Below the pieces are notes generated by a model, which made no database searches, had not been told where the DNA came from, and was given only the letters and a program-made list of their open reading frames with translations. This document shows positions 1-6,974 of a DNA stretch of 27,543 nt, one piece after another. The translations under genes were made by a program, and so were the position numbers. This DNA comes from Alcanivorax sp. UBA4485 (GTDB lineage: Bacteria; Pseudomonadota; Gammaproteobacteria; Pseudomonadales; Alcanivoracaceae), in contig DGNT01000046.1 of the NCBI GenBank assembly GCA_002389055.1, positions 1-27,543 of the forward strand, read 5' to 3'. Each line of letters begins with the position of its first letter. The first letter of the stretch is position 1.

Positions 1-249
1 TCCGGGTGCGCGCACCAGATGCCCGGCCCGTAGGGCGTGCGTCTCGCCCTGGCGTTGCCGTACCGGCAGCCGCTGCAACATTTCAATTTCATCCCTGGGC
101 TCCCTTCCTTGCGCTGCTGCTATTCATGGTTATCCGTCCCCATTTTCACGGCGAAGACCGCCGCTTCAGGGGGAACCTCAAGAGTCGCAGAGCGTGGCAG
201 GCGGCGTAAAGCGGATGTGCGGGTTCGGCAAGGAAAGGGTTATCGAAAA
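1..249. other. Left-edge region with no recognised gene
   Basis: I see no convincing gene here. Short open frames exist on the + strand (for example 6-209 and 37-258), but their translations match no family I recognise, they have no clear ribosome binding site, and two overlapping frames look equally good. The stretch may be the decayed end of a neighbouring gene outside the window, or the upstream region of symE. Confidence 0.4.
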
Positions 250-269
250 TACTGTTGATACGGACAGTG
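250..269 (+). promoter_or_regulatory. LexA (SOS) box upstream of symE
   Basis: The 20-base site has the arms TACTGT and ACAGTG around TGATACGG, which gives CTG-N10-CAG. This is very close to the classical gammaproteobacterial LexA operator. It lies about 100 bases upstream of the symE start and overlaps a possible -35 element, TTGATA (255-260). E. coli symE is known to be LexA-repressed, so the position fits the family. No strong -10 was found downstream, so the exact promoter is uncertain. Confidence 0.7.
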
Positions 270-371
270 TTCTGATGTTGGATGGGAGGTGCGATTTATC
301 GAGAAGCGCTGCCTCCGGGTGTTGGCCCACCCGAAAGCAGCTAACCGCAACAGACTGACAAGGAGTCTATT

Positions 372-647
372 ATGGCTGAGCGCAATGTTATGCCAGAGTA
401 TCGCGCCACCGAAAGCCCCGCCGAAAAACCAGCCCGGGCGTTTCCCTATTGGCGCACCTTGAAAGTGCACCACAGCCGCGACAACACGTCCCTCAAACCC
501 TATCAAGGATTCCAGCCGGCACCGCCGGCCGTGCCCCGCGTGCTCTTGAGAGGGCAATGGCTGAGCGAAGCAGGGTTCGACGCGGACACGTTGCTGGACG
601 TGGAGGTGAGTGAGGGCCGGATCGTGCTTACCGCTGTGGTGAGCTGA
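372..647 (+). CDS. symE: SymE-family type I toxin
   Basis: A 91-residue protein. The C-terminal half (about residues 49-90) carries the SymE/AbrB-like signature: a proline-rich lead-in, then LRGQWLSEAGFD, a VEV strand and EGRIVLTA. It aligns well by eye with E. coli SymE (LKGQWLEAAGF ... EGCIVLTA). The N-terminal half is variable, as in the family. E. coli SymE is an SOS-induced protein linked to RNA cleavage and nucleoid condensation, and is normally silenced by the antisense RNA SymR. The start is supported by AGGAG at 361-365. A LexA box lies upstream, and a degenerate CRISPR array begins 17 bases after the stop in convergent orientation. I could not identify a SymR-like antisense promoter inside the gene. 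Confidence 0.82.
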   Translation: MAERNVMPEYRATESPAEKPARAFPYWRTLKVHHSRDNTSLKPYQGFQPAPPAVPRVLLRGQWLSEAGFDADTLLDVEVSEGRIVLTAVVS

Positions 648-664
648 GGGAGTATTCCGCCGGC

Positions 665-875
665 CCGTCTATCCCCACGGGTGTGGGGAACACTCAAAAA
701 TGGCGCGCAAAGAACGCTGCGCGCCCGGTTTATCCCCATAAACATGGGAATATAACTCTGGTCCCATGGCCTTCTTGGCGCCGTACGGTTTATCCCTACA
801 AGCGCGGGGGACACGGGTCGCCGCGATCCCGGACCCGGCGAATGATCGGTTTACCCCCGCAGGTGCGGGGAACAC
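665..875 (-). CRISPR. Array A: short, decayed type I-E CRISPR array next to cas2
   Basis: Four 29-base repeats lie at 665-693, 726-754, 786-814 and 847-875, separated by spacers of 32, 31 and 32 bases. The repeat nearest cas2 (847-875) differs from the main-array repeat at only two positions, and the other three are increasingly divergent. In the first repeat the hairpin stem is CCCCAC/GTGGGG, and in the second CCCAT/ATGGG. Base changes on one arm are thus matched on the other. By comparison with E. coli repeats (5' handle ATAAACCG) the crRNA strand is the - strand, so the leader side is at 876-986. The order cas1-cas2-leader-array is the standard type I-E layout. The spacer at 694-725 contains an 8-bp perfect inverted repeat (702-709 with 718-725). 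Confidence 0.88.
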
Positions 876-986
876 CCAAGTGTAGATGGTTGTTTTTAAT
901 AAAGAAAATACAGATAGAAGAATCCACCAACCACTTAGATTAAAAAATAGCCGTATTTTAAAGGAGCGAAAACTGCGGAAGGAGGC
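876..986 (-). promoter_or_regulatory. Leader of CRISPR array A
   Basis: An AT-rich stretch between the cas2 stop and the most intact repeat of array A. It aligns by eye with the leader of array B (23941-24060). Shared blocks, in + orientation, are TTGTTTT about 15 bases from the repeat, an A-rich block, CCACCAA about 50 bases out, and TTAAAG/GAGC-like sequence at the far end. Read on the - strand the far end is GCTC-TTTAA-A, resembling the E. coli type I-E leader. It probably holds the array promoter and the Cas1-Cas2 integration signals. Confidence 0.7.
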
Positions 987-1274
987 CTACTCAGCAGGCA
1001 AAAAAGACACTAACCGCAGGCCGTCGTGATCGATAGGAACGCGGCGGTTCTCGCCGCAGGTTTGGAAGTCGAACCCGGATTCGGTGTTGGTCGCCCAGCA
1101 AAGTGCGACGTTGCCGTCGTCGACCAACGCCTGTGCTTGCTCCCAGATCATTACGCGAACCCGTTTACTGACATCGCCGACATAGACACCGGCGCGAATC
1201 TCCAGCAGCCAGACCGCCAGCCGGCCGCGCAAGCGCGGCGGCACATTCTCTGTAACGACCACTAGCATGCTCAT
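987..1274 (-). CDS. cas2: Type I-E CRISPR-associated Cas2
   Basis: A 95-residue Cas2 of the CT1978/type I-E kind. The start MSMLVVVTENVPPRLRGRL and the motifs VYVGDV, WATNTESGF and GLRLVSFLP match E. coli Cas2 (94 residues) almost residue for residue. Cas2 forms the central dimer of the Cas1-Cas2 integrase, which measures and inserts new spacers. The start codon lies 2 bases after the cas1 stop, so the two genes are surely co-transcribed and probably translationally coupled. It is the last gene of the cas operon and is followed by the leader of array A. No damage is seen, so adaptation may still work. Confidence 0.95.
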   Translation of the reverse strand: MSMLVVVTENVPPRLRGRLAVWLLEIRAGVYVGDVSKRVRVMIWEQAQALVDDGNVALCWATNTESGFDFQTCGENRRVPIDHDGLRLVSFLPAE

Positions 1275-1276
1275 AC

Positions 1277-2194
1277 CTAGCTCCGGTGACCGCTATCGGC
1301 CATCGACTTCGGCTCAGGGATGGCGGGTGGTTGGCTGTCCTCCGGTGGCGGAGGAGGCTCGGTGCCGCCGGCGGCCAGTACGTCTTCAATGGCGGGGATG
1401 ATGCGTCTGAGCAGCTTGGTCTGGCGGAAAATATCCCGGCATGCAACGCGCACAGCACGATCCGGAGTGGCGGGCCGGGTAGCGGCGATGCGGAAAGCAG
1501 CCGGGACCACGGTATCGAATTTAAATAAGTCGGCGATATCGTAAACGAAGGAGAGTGGCTTCCCCGAGTGCACGAATCCAACCGCCGGTGCATAGCCCGC
1601 GGCTAAAACAGCCGCCTCGGTAACACCATACAGGCAGGCCGTGGCGGCGCTCAGGCATTGATTCGCCACGTCTGCTTTATCCCATTCCTTAGGGTCGTAA
1701 CGTCGGCCTTGCCAGGGTACGCCATATTGCTTTGCCATCATCTGATAGGTCTTGCGAACACGCGCGCCTTCGATACCCCGTAGCTGATCCACACTACGCC
1801 GCTCCGGGGCCGGCTCGCCGAAGCGTAGCTCGAACATTTTACGGACGACCTTCAGCCGTAAATCCGGATCCAGTGCCAAGTTAGCCTGGTAGAGCAGTTT
1901 ATCGGAACGAGCCCCGCCCGGTTGGCCACTGGCGTACAGGCGAACGCCAGCTTCGCCGACCCAGATCAGCAGCGTGCCGGTGACGGCGGCCAGCTTTACC
2001 GCCGCATGAGACACCCGCGTTCCCGGTTCCAGCATGATGCAGGCAACCGAACCCACGGGAATGTGCATGCGCTCACCATTGACGTCATCCACCACGACGA
2101 AGGCGCCGTCTTTCACGTCAATACGGCCGTAAGACACAAACATCATGGAGACCCGCTCCTTCATTGGTATCGGCTTCAAGGGTACGAAGGGCAT
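1277..2194 (-). CDS. cas1: Type I-E CRISPR-associated endonuclease Cas1
   Basis: A 305-residue Cas1, closely similar to E. coli Cas1 over its whole length. The metal-binding and catalytic residues are visible at E142 (RGIEGARVR), H209 (GFVHSGKPL) and D219/D222 (YDIADLFKFD), offset by one from E. coli E141, H208, D218 and D221. The C-terminal tail (about 279-295) is proline-rich, as in E. coli, and ends in DSGHRS. With Cas2 it integrates spacers at the leader end of the arrays. The chosen start gives MPFVPLKPIPMKERVSM, which parallels the E. coli N-terminus, and lies 6 bases after the cas6e stop. Nothing suggests decay. Confidence 0.96.
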   Translation of the reverse strand: MPFVPLKPIPMKERVSMMFVSYGRIDVKDGAFVVVDDVNGERMHIPVGSVACIMLEPGTRVSHAAVKLAAVTGTLLIWVGEAGVRLYASGQPGGARSDKLLYQANLALDPDLRLKVVRKMFELRFGEPAPERRSVDQLRGIEGARVRKTYQMMAKQYGVPWQGRRYDPKEWDKADVANQCLSAATACLYGVTEAAVLAAGYAPAVGFVHSGKPLSFVYDIADLFKFDTVVPAAFRIAATRPATPDRAVRVACRDIFRQTKLLRRIIPAIEDVLAAGGTEPPPPPEDSQPPAIPEPKSMADSGHRS

Positions 2195-2200
2195 CGTTGG

Positions 2201-2896
2201 CTAGCCGCGCTTTACCATGAACAAGCCACAACCAAAGGCACGACTTCGGCCAACACCGTGAAACAGCGCATCCCGCAACCGGTCCGGATCGGTCACCGTC
2301 ATCACACCTTCGTAATCCACCGAGGAGAAGCGGATCTCACGCTTTTTGCGCCGTAACTGGTGCTGGCGGTAGCCGCTAAGCTGAGGGGACGTGGCCAGCT
2401 CAAACCCCCAGTCCGTGCTGCGGGCCCGAAGCCATTGCTCCGCACTTTCGTCCATGGCACGGCGAACGCTCCAGGGGTCCACACCGCTCTCGTTTCGGCA
2501 TCGCCACTTGGCGTCCATGAGTACATCATGGCGACGCGCTCTGGATCCCTCAGCCTCCTTACGAGTGACCGTGGGATTAGCACGCAGCCGAAACAGGAGC
2601 CGATCTCCCACCGCCAGGCGAGGATCAAAGGGTTTGGGCTCGCACTGTAAAAGCCCTGGCAGCGGATCCGGCTTGAGCGACGACAAGACGTAGAAGAGAG
2701 GCAAGCCTCGAGGTCGCACCTCTGCATCGAGCTGCTCGTTCTCCATCTCCTGCCGGAACAAAAACGGGCGCGACTCGGCTTCCGGAAACAGGCGCCATAG
2801 TAATTGATGGTTGGCATAGGCATCACCGGACAAAAGCTTCACCAGGGCGTGGCGATCCAGGCCCTGGGTAGCCACTCTGACTCGGGATAAGTACAT
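2201..2896 (-). CDS. cas6e: Type I-E crRNA endoribonuclease Cas6e (CasE)
   Basis: A 231-residue protein with the Cas6e/Cse3 organisation. The N-terminal MYLSRVRV strand is followed by DAYANHQLLWRLFPE, which holds the conserved tyrosine (Y27) and the likely catalytic histidine (H30). The C-terminal glycine-rich segment GVGRSRAFGCGLF is the family's RNA-contacting loop. The enzyme cleaves pre-crRNA at the base of the repeat hairpin and stays bound to the 3' handle in Cascade. It is somewhat longer than E. coli CasE (199 residues). Its start overlaps the cas5 stop by one base (TGATG). The main-array repeats have a strong CCCCGC/GCGGGG hairpin suitable as substrate, whereas most array A repeats depart from it. 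Confidence 0.93.
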   Translation of the reverse strand: MYLSRVRVATQGLDRHALVKLLSGDAYANHQLLWRLFPEAESRPFLFRQEMENEQLDAEVRPRGLPLFYVLSSLKPDPLPGLLQCEPKPFDPRLAVGDRLLFRLRANPTVTRKEAEGSRARRHDVLMDAKWRCRNESGVDPWSVRRAMDESAEQWLRARSTDWGFELATSPQLSGYRQHQLRRKKREIRFSSVDYEGVMTVTDPDRLRDALFHGVGRSRAFGCGLFMVKRG

Positions 2897-3618
2897 CAGC
2901 TTTCCTCCCTGATCCGAGCGTGATGCTCCTGGCGGCTGCCGAATTGCCAGCGCTCACGGCTGATCACTTCATCCGTCGGTTGCCGAGTGTCCTGCACGGC
3001 AATGTCACCGGCATCGCCTTCCCAGTAAAAATCCACGCTGTCTGGGAGATGAAGCCAGCGGCCCTGCTGGTCGCAGATGCGTGGCGGCGCCGCCACGAAG
3101 GCTTCACGAAGGCCATTCGCCTGGACTGTTTGCGGGGCCAGGGGCACTGCCAGTGGGCAGGCCTTGCGGCCGAGGTAAGGCATGAATACCGGGGAACGCA
3201 AAGCGTCTCCCAATTCGTCCAGGCTCCAATCGCTTTGCGCATTAAGCAGCACCGCCACTTGCCACAGTCCGTCCTGGCGATATTCACGGCTGGAAAGCAC
3301 GGTGTTGAGCTTGTTCTTCGGCACGGCCAATTCGTCCTTACGGGTGAAGTAGCGGGCCTTCTTGTCTCGACCGGGCACCTGCACGGTGTGGTAATCACGC
3401 ATCAGGCGACCGGCACTGTGTTGCTTCACAGCAAACCGCACTGACGAGGCCAGAGCCTGCTGACCCGGGCCGTCGTGCCGGCGAATACCCAGGGCCGACG
3501 CCAGCAGGCCCAGCAAAGCGGCACGGCCCGGATGATCGGAGCTCGGACGAGTCTCGCCCACCGCCGGCGCCCCCCAACTGGCCAGAGGGCCATAGAGTTG
3601 GAAAATCAACGCTTCCAT
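2896..3618 (-). CDS. cas5: Type I-E Cascade subunit Cas5e (CasD)
   Basis: A 240-residue Cas5e (E. coli CasD has 224). The N-terminus MEALIFQLYGPLASWGAPAV followed by GETRPSSDHPGRAALLGLLA is the characteristic Cas5 RRM strand and its following motif. DYHTVQVP and SREYRQDGLW are further family motifs. Cas5e caps the 5' handle of the crRNA at the foot of Cascade and touches Cse1. It lies 9 bases downstream of cas7 and overlaps cas6e by one base. The gene appears intact. Confidence 0.93.
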   Translation of the reverse strand: MEALIFQLYGPLASWGAPAVGETRPSSDHPGRAALLGLLASALGIRRHDGPGQQALASSVRFAVKQHSAGRLMRDYHTVQVPGRDKKARYFTRKDELAVPKNKLNTVLSSREYRQDGLWQVAVLLNAQSDWSLDELGDALRSPVFMPYLGRKACPLAVPLAPQTVQANGLREAFVAAPPRICDQQGRWLHLPDSVDFYWEGDAGDIAVQDTRQPTDEVISRERWQFGSRQEHHARIREES

Positions 3619-3627
3619 GGGCGCCTC

Positions 3628-4665
3628 CTAGTCGTTTTTGAGAAAGTCCATCAGGGCCTGGAAGCTGCCTTCCCCGGCATGGGCGTTGAGGCTGTAGCGC
3701 TTATCGGCACAGTCGCCATACACCTGATCGAATCGTTGGGCTTGCTCTTCCAGGCCGGTAATGGCCTCCGACGCCTGGTCCTGCCCCTGCACCGGCTTAA
3801 GAAACGCCACCGACAGTGAGCGCGGCTGTTGCCTACCCTTCTCCGCCATCACATAGGACGCATAAGCACGGGAGCCAAAGCTGTTCTGTTTACCGGTGGG
3901 CGATACCTTAATAGCCGCTTCCGCCAGAGCGGCGATGGCTTTATCCGCCAGTTCCGCATCGCCACTGAGGTTGTCAATCAGTTGATCACGATTGATGCAC
4001 ACATAGCTGTAAAACAGGCCAGCGGCAAAGCCGGTTTCGCCGATGTGGGCCGCGCCGCGATCTTCATCGCCACTATTGAGGTCATCCACGGCGGTGAAGT
4101 AGTCATCCTCGATCACCACCGGATGCACGGTAATGGCATGGGCCACCTGGCAGGCGGCCTCCACGTTAAACGCCGGATCATCCGCCAACATCCGACCAAA
4201 CAGACCGATATCCGCCGCCGAAGGGTTCTTTCTAAGTAAATTCAGCTCTTCATCTTTTGGGGCTCGCTTTTCTTCGATCAGAGTATCCGTAAGCGTATCC
4301 ACCGCCTGACGTTCTTCCGGGCTGATATGAGCCAGTTGTGACAGCTCGACGCTGTCTTTTTCCAGCTTGCCGAACACATCGGCAATTTTCCCCGACCAAT
4401 CTTTTGCTTTGCCTTCAGCGACACCGCCATCTAGCAGGCGCCGCATGACTTCCAAGCCCAGCCGCTTAGTACGGGTGCCGAGGTGGCCCGCCAGCGCTTC
4501 CTGAAACAGGTCCGAGGTTCGCCAATGGCGCTTGAGCGATTGTGAGGACACCCGCAGCCGCTCGGCACCGCCCATGAAGGCAGTCTTCGGCCTGCCCAAA
4601 TCATCGCGGTTCAAATTGGCCGGCGGATAAGAGGTGAGGAGATGGAGCTGAATAAAAGTGCTCAT
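3628..4665 (-). CDS. cas7: Type I-E Cascade backbone Cas7e (CasC)
   Basis: A 345-residue Cas7e; six copies form the crRNA-binding backbone of Cascade. The N-terminus MSTFIQLHLLTSYPPANLNRD, then GGAERLRVSSQSLKRHWR, is diagnostic. A longer open frame continues upstream to 4812, but the 49 extra residues overlap cse2 and look nothing like the family. The start at 4665 is preceded by AAGGAC at a suitable distance and matches the E. coli CasC start (MSNFINIHVL). SFGSRAYASYV and PVQGQDQAS are conserved patches near the C-terminus. It lies 41 bases after cse2, the largest gap inside the operon, so translation starts from its own site. Confidence 0.94.
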   Translation of the reverse strand: MSTFIQLHLLTSYPPANLNRDDLGRPKTAFMGGAERLRVSSQSLKRHWRTSDLFQEALAGHLGTRTKRLGLEVMRRLLDGGVAEGKAKDWSGKIADVFGKLEKDSVELSQLAHISPEERQAVDTLTDTLIEEKRAPKDEELNLLRKNPSAADIGLFGRMLADDPAFNVEAACQVAHAITVHPVVIEDDYFTAVDDLNSGDEDRGAAHIGETGFAAGLFYSYVCINRDQLIDNLSGDAELADKAIAALAEAAIKVSPTGKQNSFGSRAYASYVMAEKGRQQPRSLSVAFLKPVQGQDQASEAITGLEEQAQRFDQVYGDCADKRYSLNAHAGEGSFQALMDFLKND

Positions 4666-4706
4666 GATGTCAGTCCTTTGTGCTGTTCTCTTGGTCAGAA
4701 ATGGAT

Positions 4707-5297
4707 TTATTTTTCGTAGGCGCTTATCGCCGTGAAATAGTCCGTTGCCCAGCGCACAGCCAGGCGATCCATGGGCCGGGCGCCCTGCTTGTCCCTTTGC
4801 TCGTGGAACCAATGCAGGACATTGTCCGCCAGGGATAGCGCCGGGGCGGTCTTGTTGATCAACGCCAGAGCACGACGCAAACGCATCAGAAAATCATCGC
4901 CGCTGTGGCTTTTTTGCAGCTGTGCGAAGCGCAGTTCACTCATATAGGGCCTGCCGGTTTTATCCTTTTGCTCGCCCAGGCATCGGGCAAAGGTGGCGTT
5001 TTCGTTCGTTGGCTGTTCACGTACTTCCGCCAGCGCCGCCGCCACGCAGGCCCAGGCAAGCATGTCCCGCTCCCGGTACTGCCCAGTGTCGACCAGCGCC
5101 TGCCACAGGCTCCGAAACCCCTCGGTTAAAAGCACCGCATCCAAGCTTTTGCTCCGGCGTAATTCAGCGCGTGCACCGCGCTGATTAGCCTGTTGGAGGT
5201 CAGCCCTCTTATTCTCCACCCCATGTAGGCGCGACCACCACGTAGCGACCACCTTTCGAACCTGGTCGTCTCTCAGGCAATAGAATCTTTTGCTCAT
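4707..5297 (-). CDS. cse2: Type I-E Cascade small subunit Cse2 (CasB)
   Basis: A 196-residue, mostly helical protein rich in arginine and lysine, with the Cse2 pattern: WWSRL near residue 20, RAELRR at about 43-48, SELRFAQLQKS in the middle and RWATDYF near the end. Two copies form the belly of Cascade and hold the non-target and target DNA strands of the R-loop. Its start overlaps the cse1 stop by 4 bases (ATGA), the usual arrangement for translational coupling. E. coli CasB has 160 residues. The gene appears intact. Confidence 0.92.
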   Translation of the reverse strand: MSKRFYCLRDDQVRKVVATWWSRLHGVENKRADLQQANQRGARAELRRSKSLDAVLLTEGFRSLWQALVDTGQYRERDMLAWACVAAALAEVREQPTNENATFARCLGEQKDKTGRPYMSELRFAQLQKSHSGDDFLMRLRRALALINKTAPALSLADNVLHWFHEQRDKQGARPMDRLAVRWATDYFTAISAYEK

Positions 5298-6934
5298 GCG
5301 CTTTCTCCTTGTTTTTCCCCAGATGCTTGCGGCTGGCGGCTTTCATCCAGACGTCCAATCTTACGGAGATCTTTCGCCTCCTTACCGGTGTGGAGTTTCT
5401 TTCGGAAGCCATTACGCGCCTTGGTGATGCGCTTCATATCCAGCTGTTCCGGTGGGCCACCAAGGGCCAACTCATCGAACAGAGAGGCCGCTTGACGAGT
5501 CACGGTGTGATACCAACTTGCCGCCATTTCGGCGGGGAAACGTTGCGGGGGTGTATCACCCCTCAACAACTCCCCCAGTTCCATAAGGCGCTGGTAAAAC
5601 GCTTGCTCGGTGACCTGCCATAAGGAGGCACCGATGTAGCTCACATCCCCCTTGGCATCCTTAGGCCGGCTGAACCAAGCCTCCTTGACCTGGGCTTGCA
5701 ACAACCGAGCGCTACTGTCCGTCAGCTCAATCATCTGCCGCAGCCAGAGCTGGGCCAGAGCTCGCGCGTCCTCGTCCAGGGCCAGTAGCGGCATATGCGC
5801 GCCATACCAGCATCGAGCTTTCATGTTGTCCATGTCATAGCCGAATGCCCACAGGCCGGCAACCACCGGCAGCGCCACATCCATGTCATCCGCTGTGTCA
5901 CACTTGACCACATAGTCGAGCACCACCCGCGCAGGCAGAAAGCCTTTCTCCTTCTTGTCCTCCATGGTCAGTGCTTCCCAGTGCCGGTAGCCCAGCCCAT
6001 CCGTCTGCGCCTTGCGCGAATAGGGCAATTGTTCCGGCTTCTTCGGGTCAAACCGATAAGGCGTCAGAGGGTGGGTCCAGGGGCCATCGTAGTTAAACCC
6101 ATAGTTTCTCGTGCGCAGCGAAGAGACGGTGTGTTCGCTATGCCGCCCACACAGATCACAATCGCAGGGTGCCGGCTCGATATTCAGCCGCATACGCCTA
6201 GGCATGGCCCAATAGGGGTGGAGAGTGTGAACGTCGTCCGGGTAAGTGCCCTGCCCCTTGTCACTGACCTTGGTCTCCCCCAGCCAGGGAAAGACCTTGG
6301 CGTCGGAACGGTCAGGCCTTTCGTAATCCCAGTCCTCTGTATCCAGAACGTTGAGCCAAAGGCGATGCCAGAGAGAGCTGGTTGAGTCGGCGGGCATCAC
6401 CAGCGTGGTGAGAGGGCCACCGCCTCGCAAGCCGGTTCTGTGACCTTTACCACCGGCAGGGGCATTAATTTGCAATGTGAACAACGCCATGGCGGCACAA
6501 TCCAGACACAAACGCTCTACCCGGCCCGATTTGACGAAGTGATCCGTATTGTTTTTGACGGTAGACGCGCCCGGGGAATCAATCAGCAAGGCGGCAATAT
6601 CCGTCGCTTTCTCTTCCGCTAATGCATCACGATCTTGCATAAACGCCGGGCCATCACTGTCCAGCACAAACGCCGGCGCCCACTTTTCCAGCATTTCAAG
6701 GCAGGCCTCCGCGGAGGGTGGCGTTTGATACCACTCCACCCACTCGCTCTTGTCCTCCGGTGCCATCGCCGTTTGAAGTAGACCGATCAAAAATTGGTAG
6801 GCCGCGCCCTGAAAATCAGCTCTCGGCAAAGCCAGATCAACGATATCCGGATCCACCATGGCCGTAACAGGCAGGTACTCCTGACTGCCGTCGCGGCGCT
6901 TGAATGGCAGCCATGGATCGACTAGTAAGTTCAT
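5294..6934 (-). CDS. cse1: Type I-E Cascade large subunit Cse1 (CasA/Cas8e)
   Basis: A 546-residue large subunit. It starts MNLLVDPWLPFKRRDGS, the standard Cse1 opening. It carries LCLDC (C143, C146) and CDLC (C259, C262), which probably form the zinc site. The segment VKNNTDHFVKSGRVERL followed by the glycine-rich GGKGHRTGLRGGGPLTTLV matches the L1-loop region of the family. Cse1 reads the PAM, opens the DNA and recruits Cas3. It starts 40 bases after the cas3 stop and overlaps cse2 by 4 bases. E. coli CasA has 502 residues. No disruption is seen. Confidence 0.94.
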   Translation of the reverse strand: MNLLVDPWLPFKRRDGSQEYLPVTAMVDPDIVDLALPRADFQGAAYQFLIGLLQTAMAPEDKSEWVEWYQTPPSAEACLEMLEKWAPAFVLDSDGPAFMQDRDALAEEKATDIAALLIDSPGASTVKNNTDHFVKSGRVERLCLDCAAMALFTLQINAPAGGKGHRTGLRGGGPLTTLVMPADSTSSLWHRLWLNVLDTEDWDYERPDRSDAKVFPWLGETKVSDKGQGTYPDDVHTLHPYWAMPRRMRLNIEPAPCDCDLCGRHSEHTVSSLRTRNYGFNYDGPWTHPLTPYRFDPKKPEQLPYSRKAQTDGLGYRHWEALTMEDKKEKGFLPARVVLDYVVKCDTADDMDVALPVVAGLWAFGYDMDNMKARCWYGAHMPLLALDEDARALAQLWLRQMIELTDSSARLLQAQVKEAWFSRPKDAKGDVSYIGASLWQVTEQAFYQRLMELGELLRGDTPPQRFPAEMAASWYHTVTRQAASLFDELALGGPPEQLDMKRITKARNGFRKKLHTGKEAKDLRKIGRLDESRQPQASGEKQGESA

Positions 6935-6974
6935 GGCGTTGCTCCTTGCTTACGCATTGCTTTTATTTTGGTCT

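Noticed and set aside
240..557. A 105-residue - strand frame opposite symE
   Set aside because: No family match and no ribosome binding site. symE on the other strand has a clear domain, a ribosome site and a LexA box.
4666..4812. An N-terminal extension of Cas7e by 49 residues
   Set aside because: It overlaps cse2, does not resemble the family, and the internal start has a good ribosome site and the expected N-terminus.
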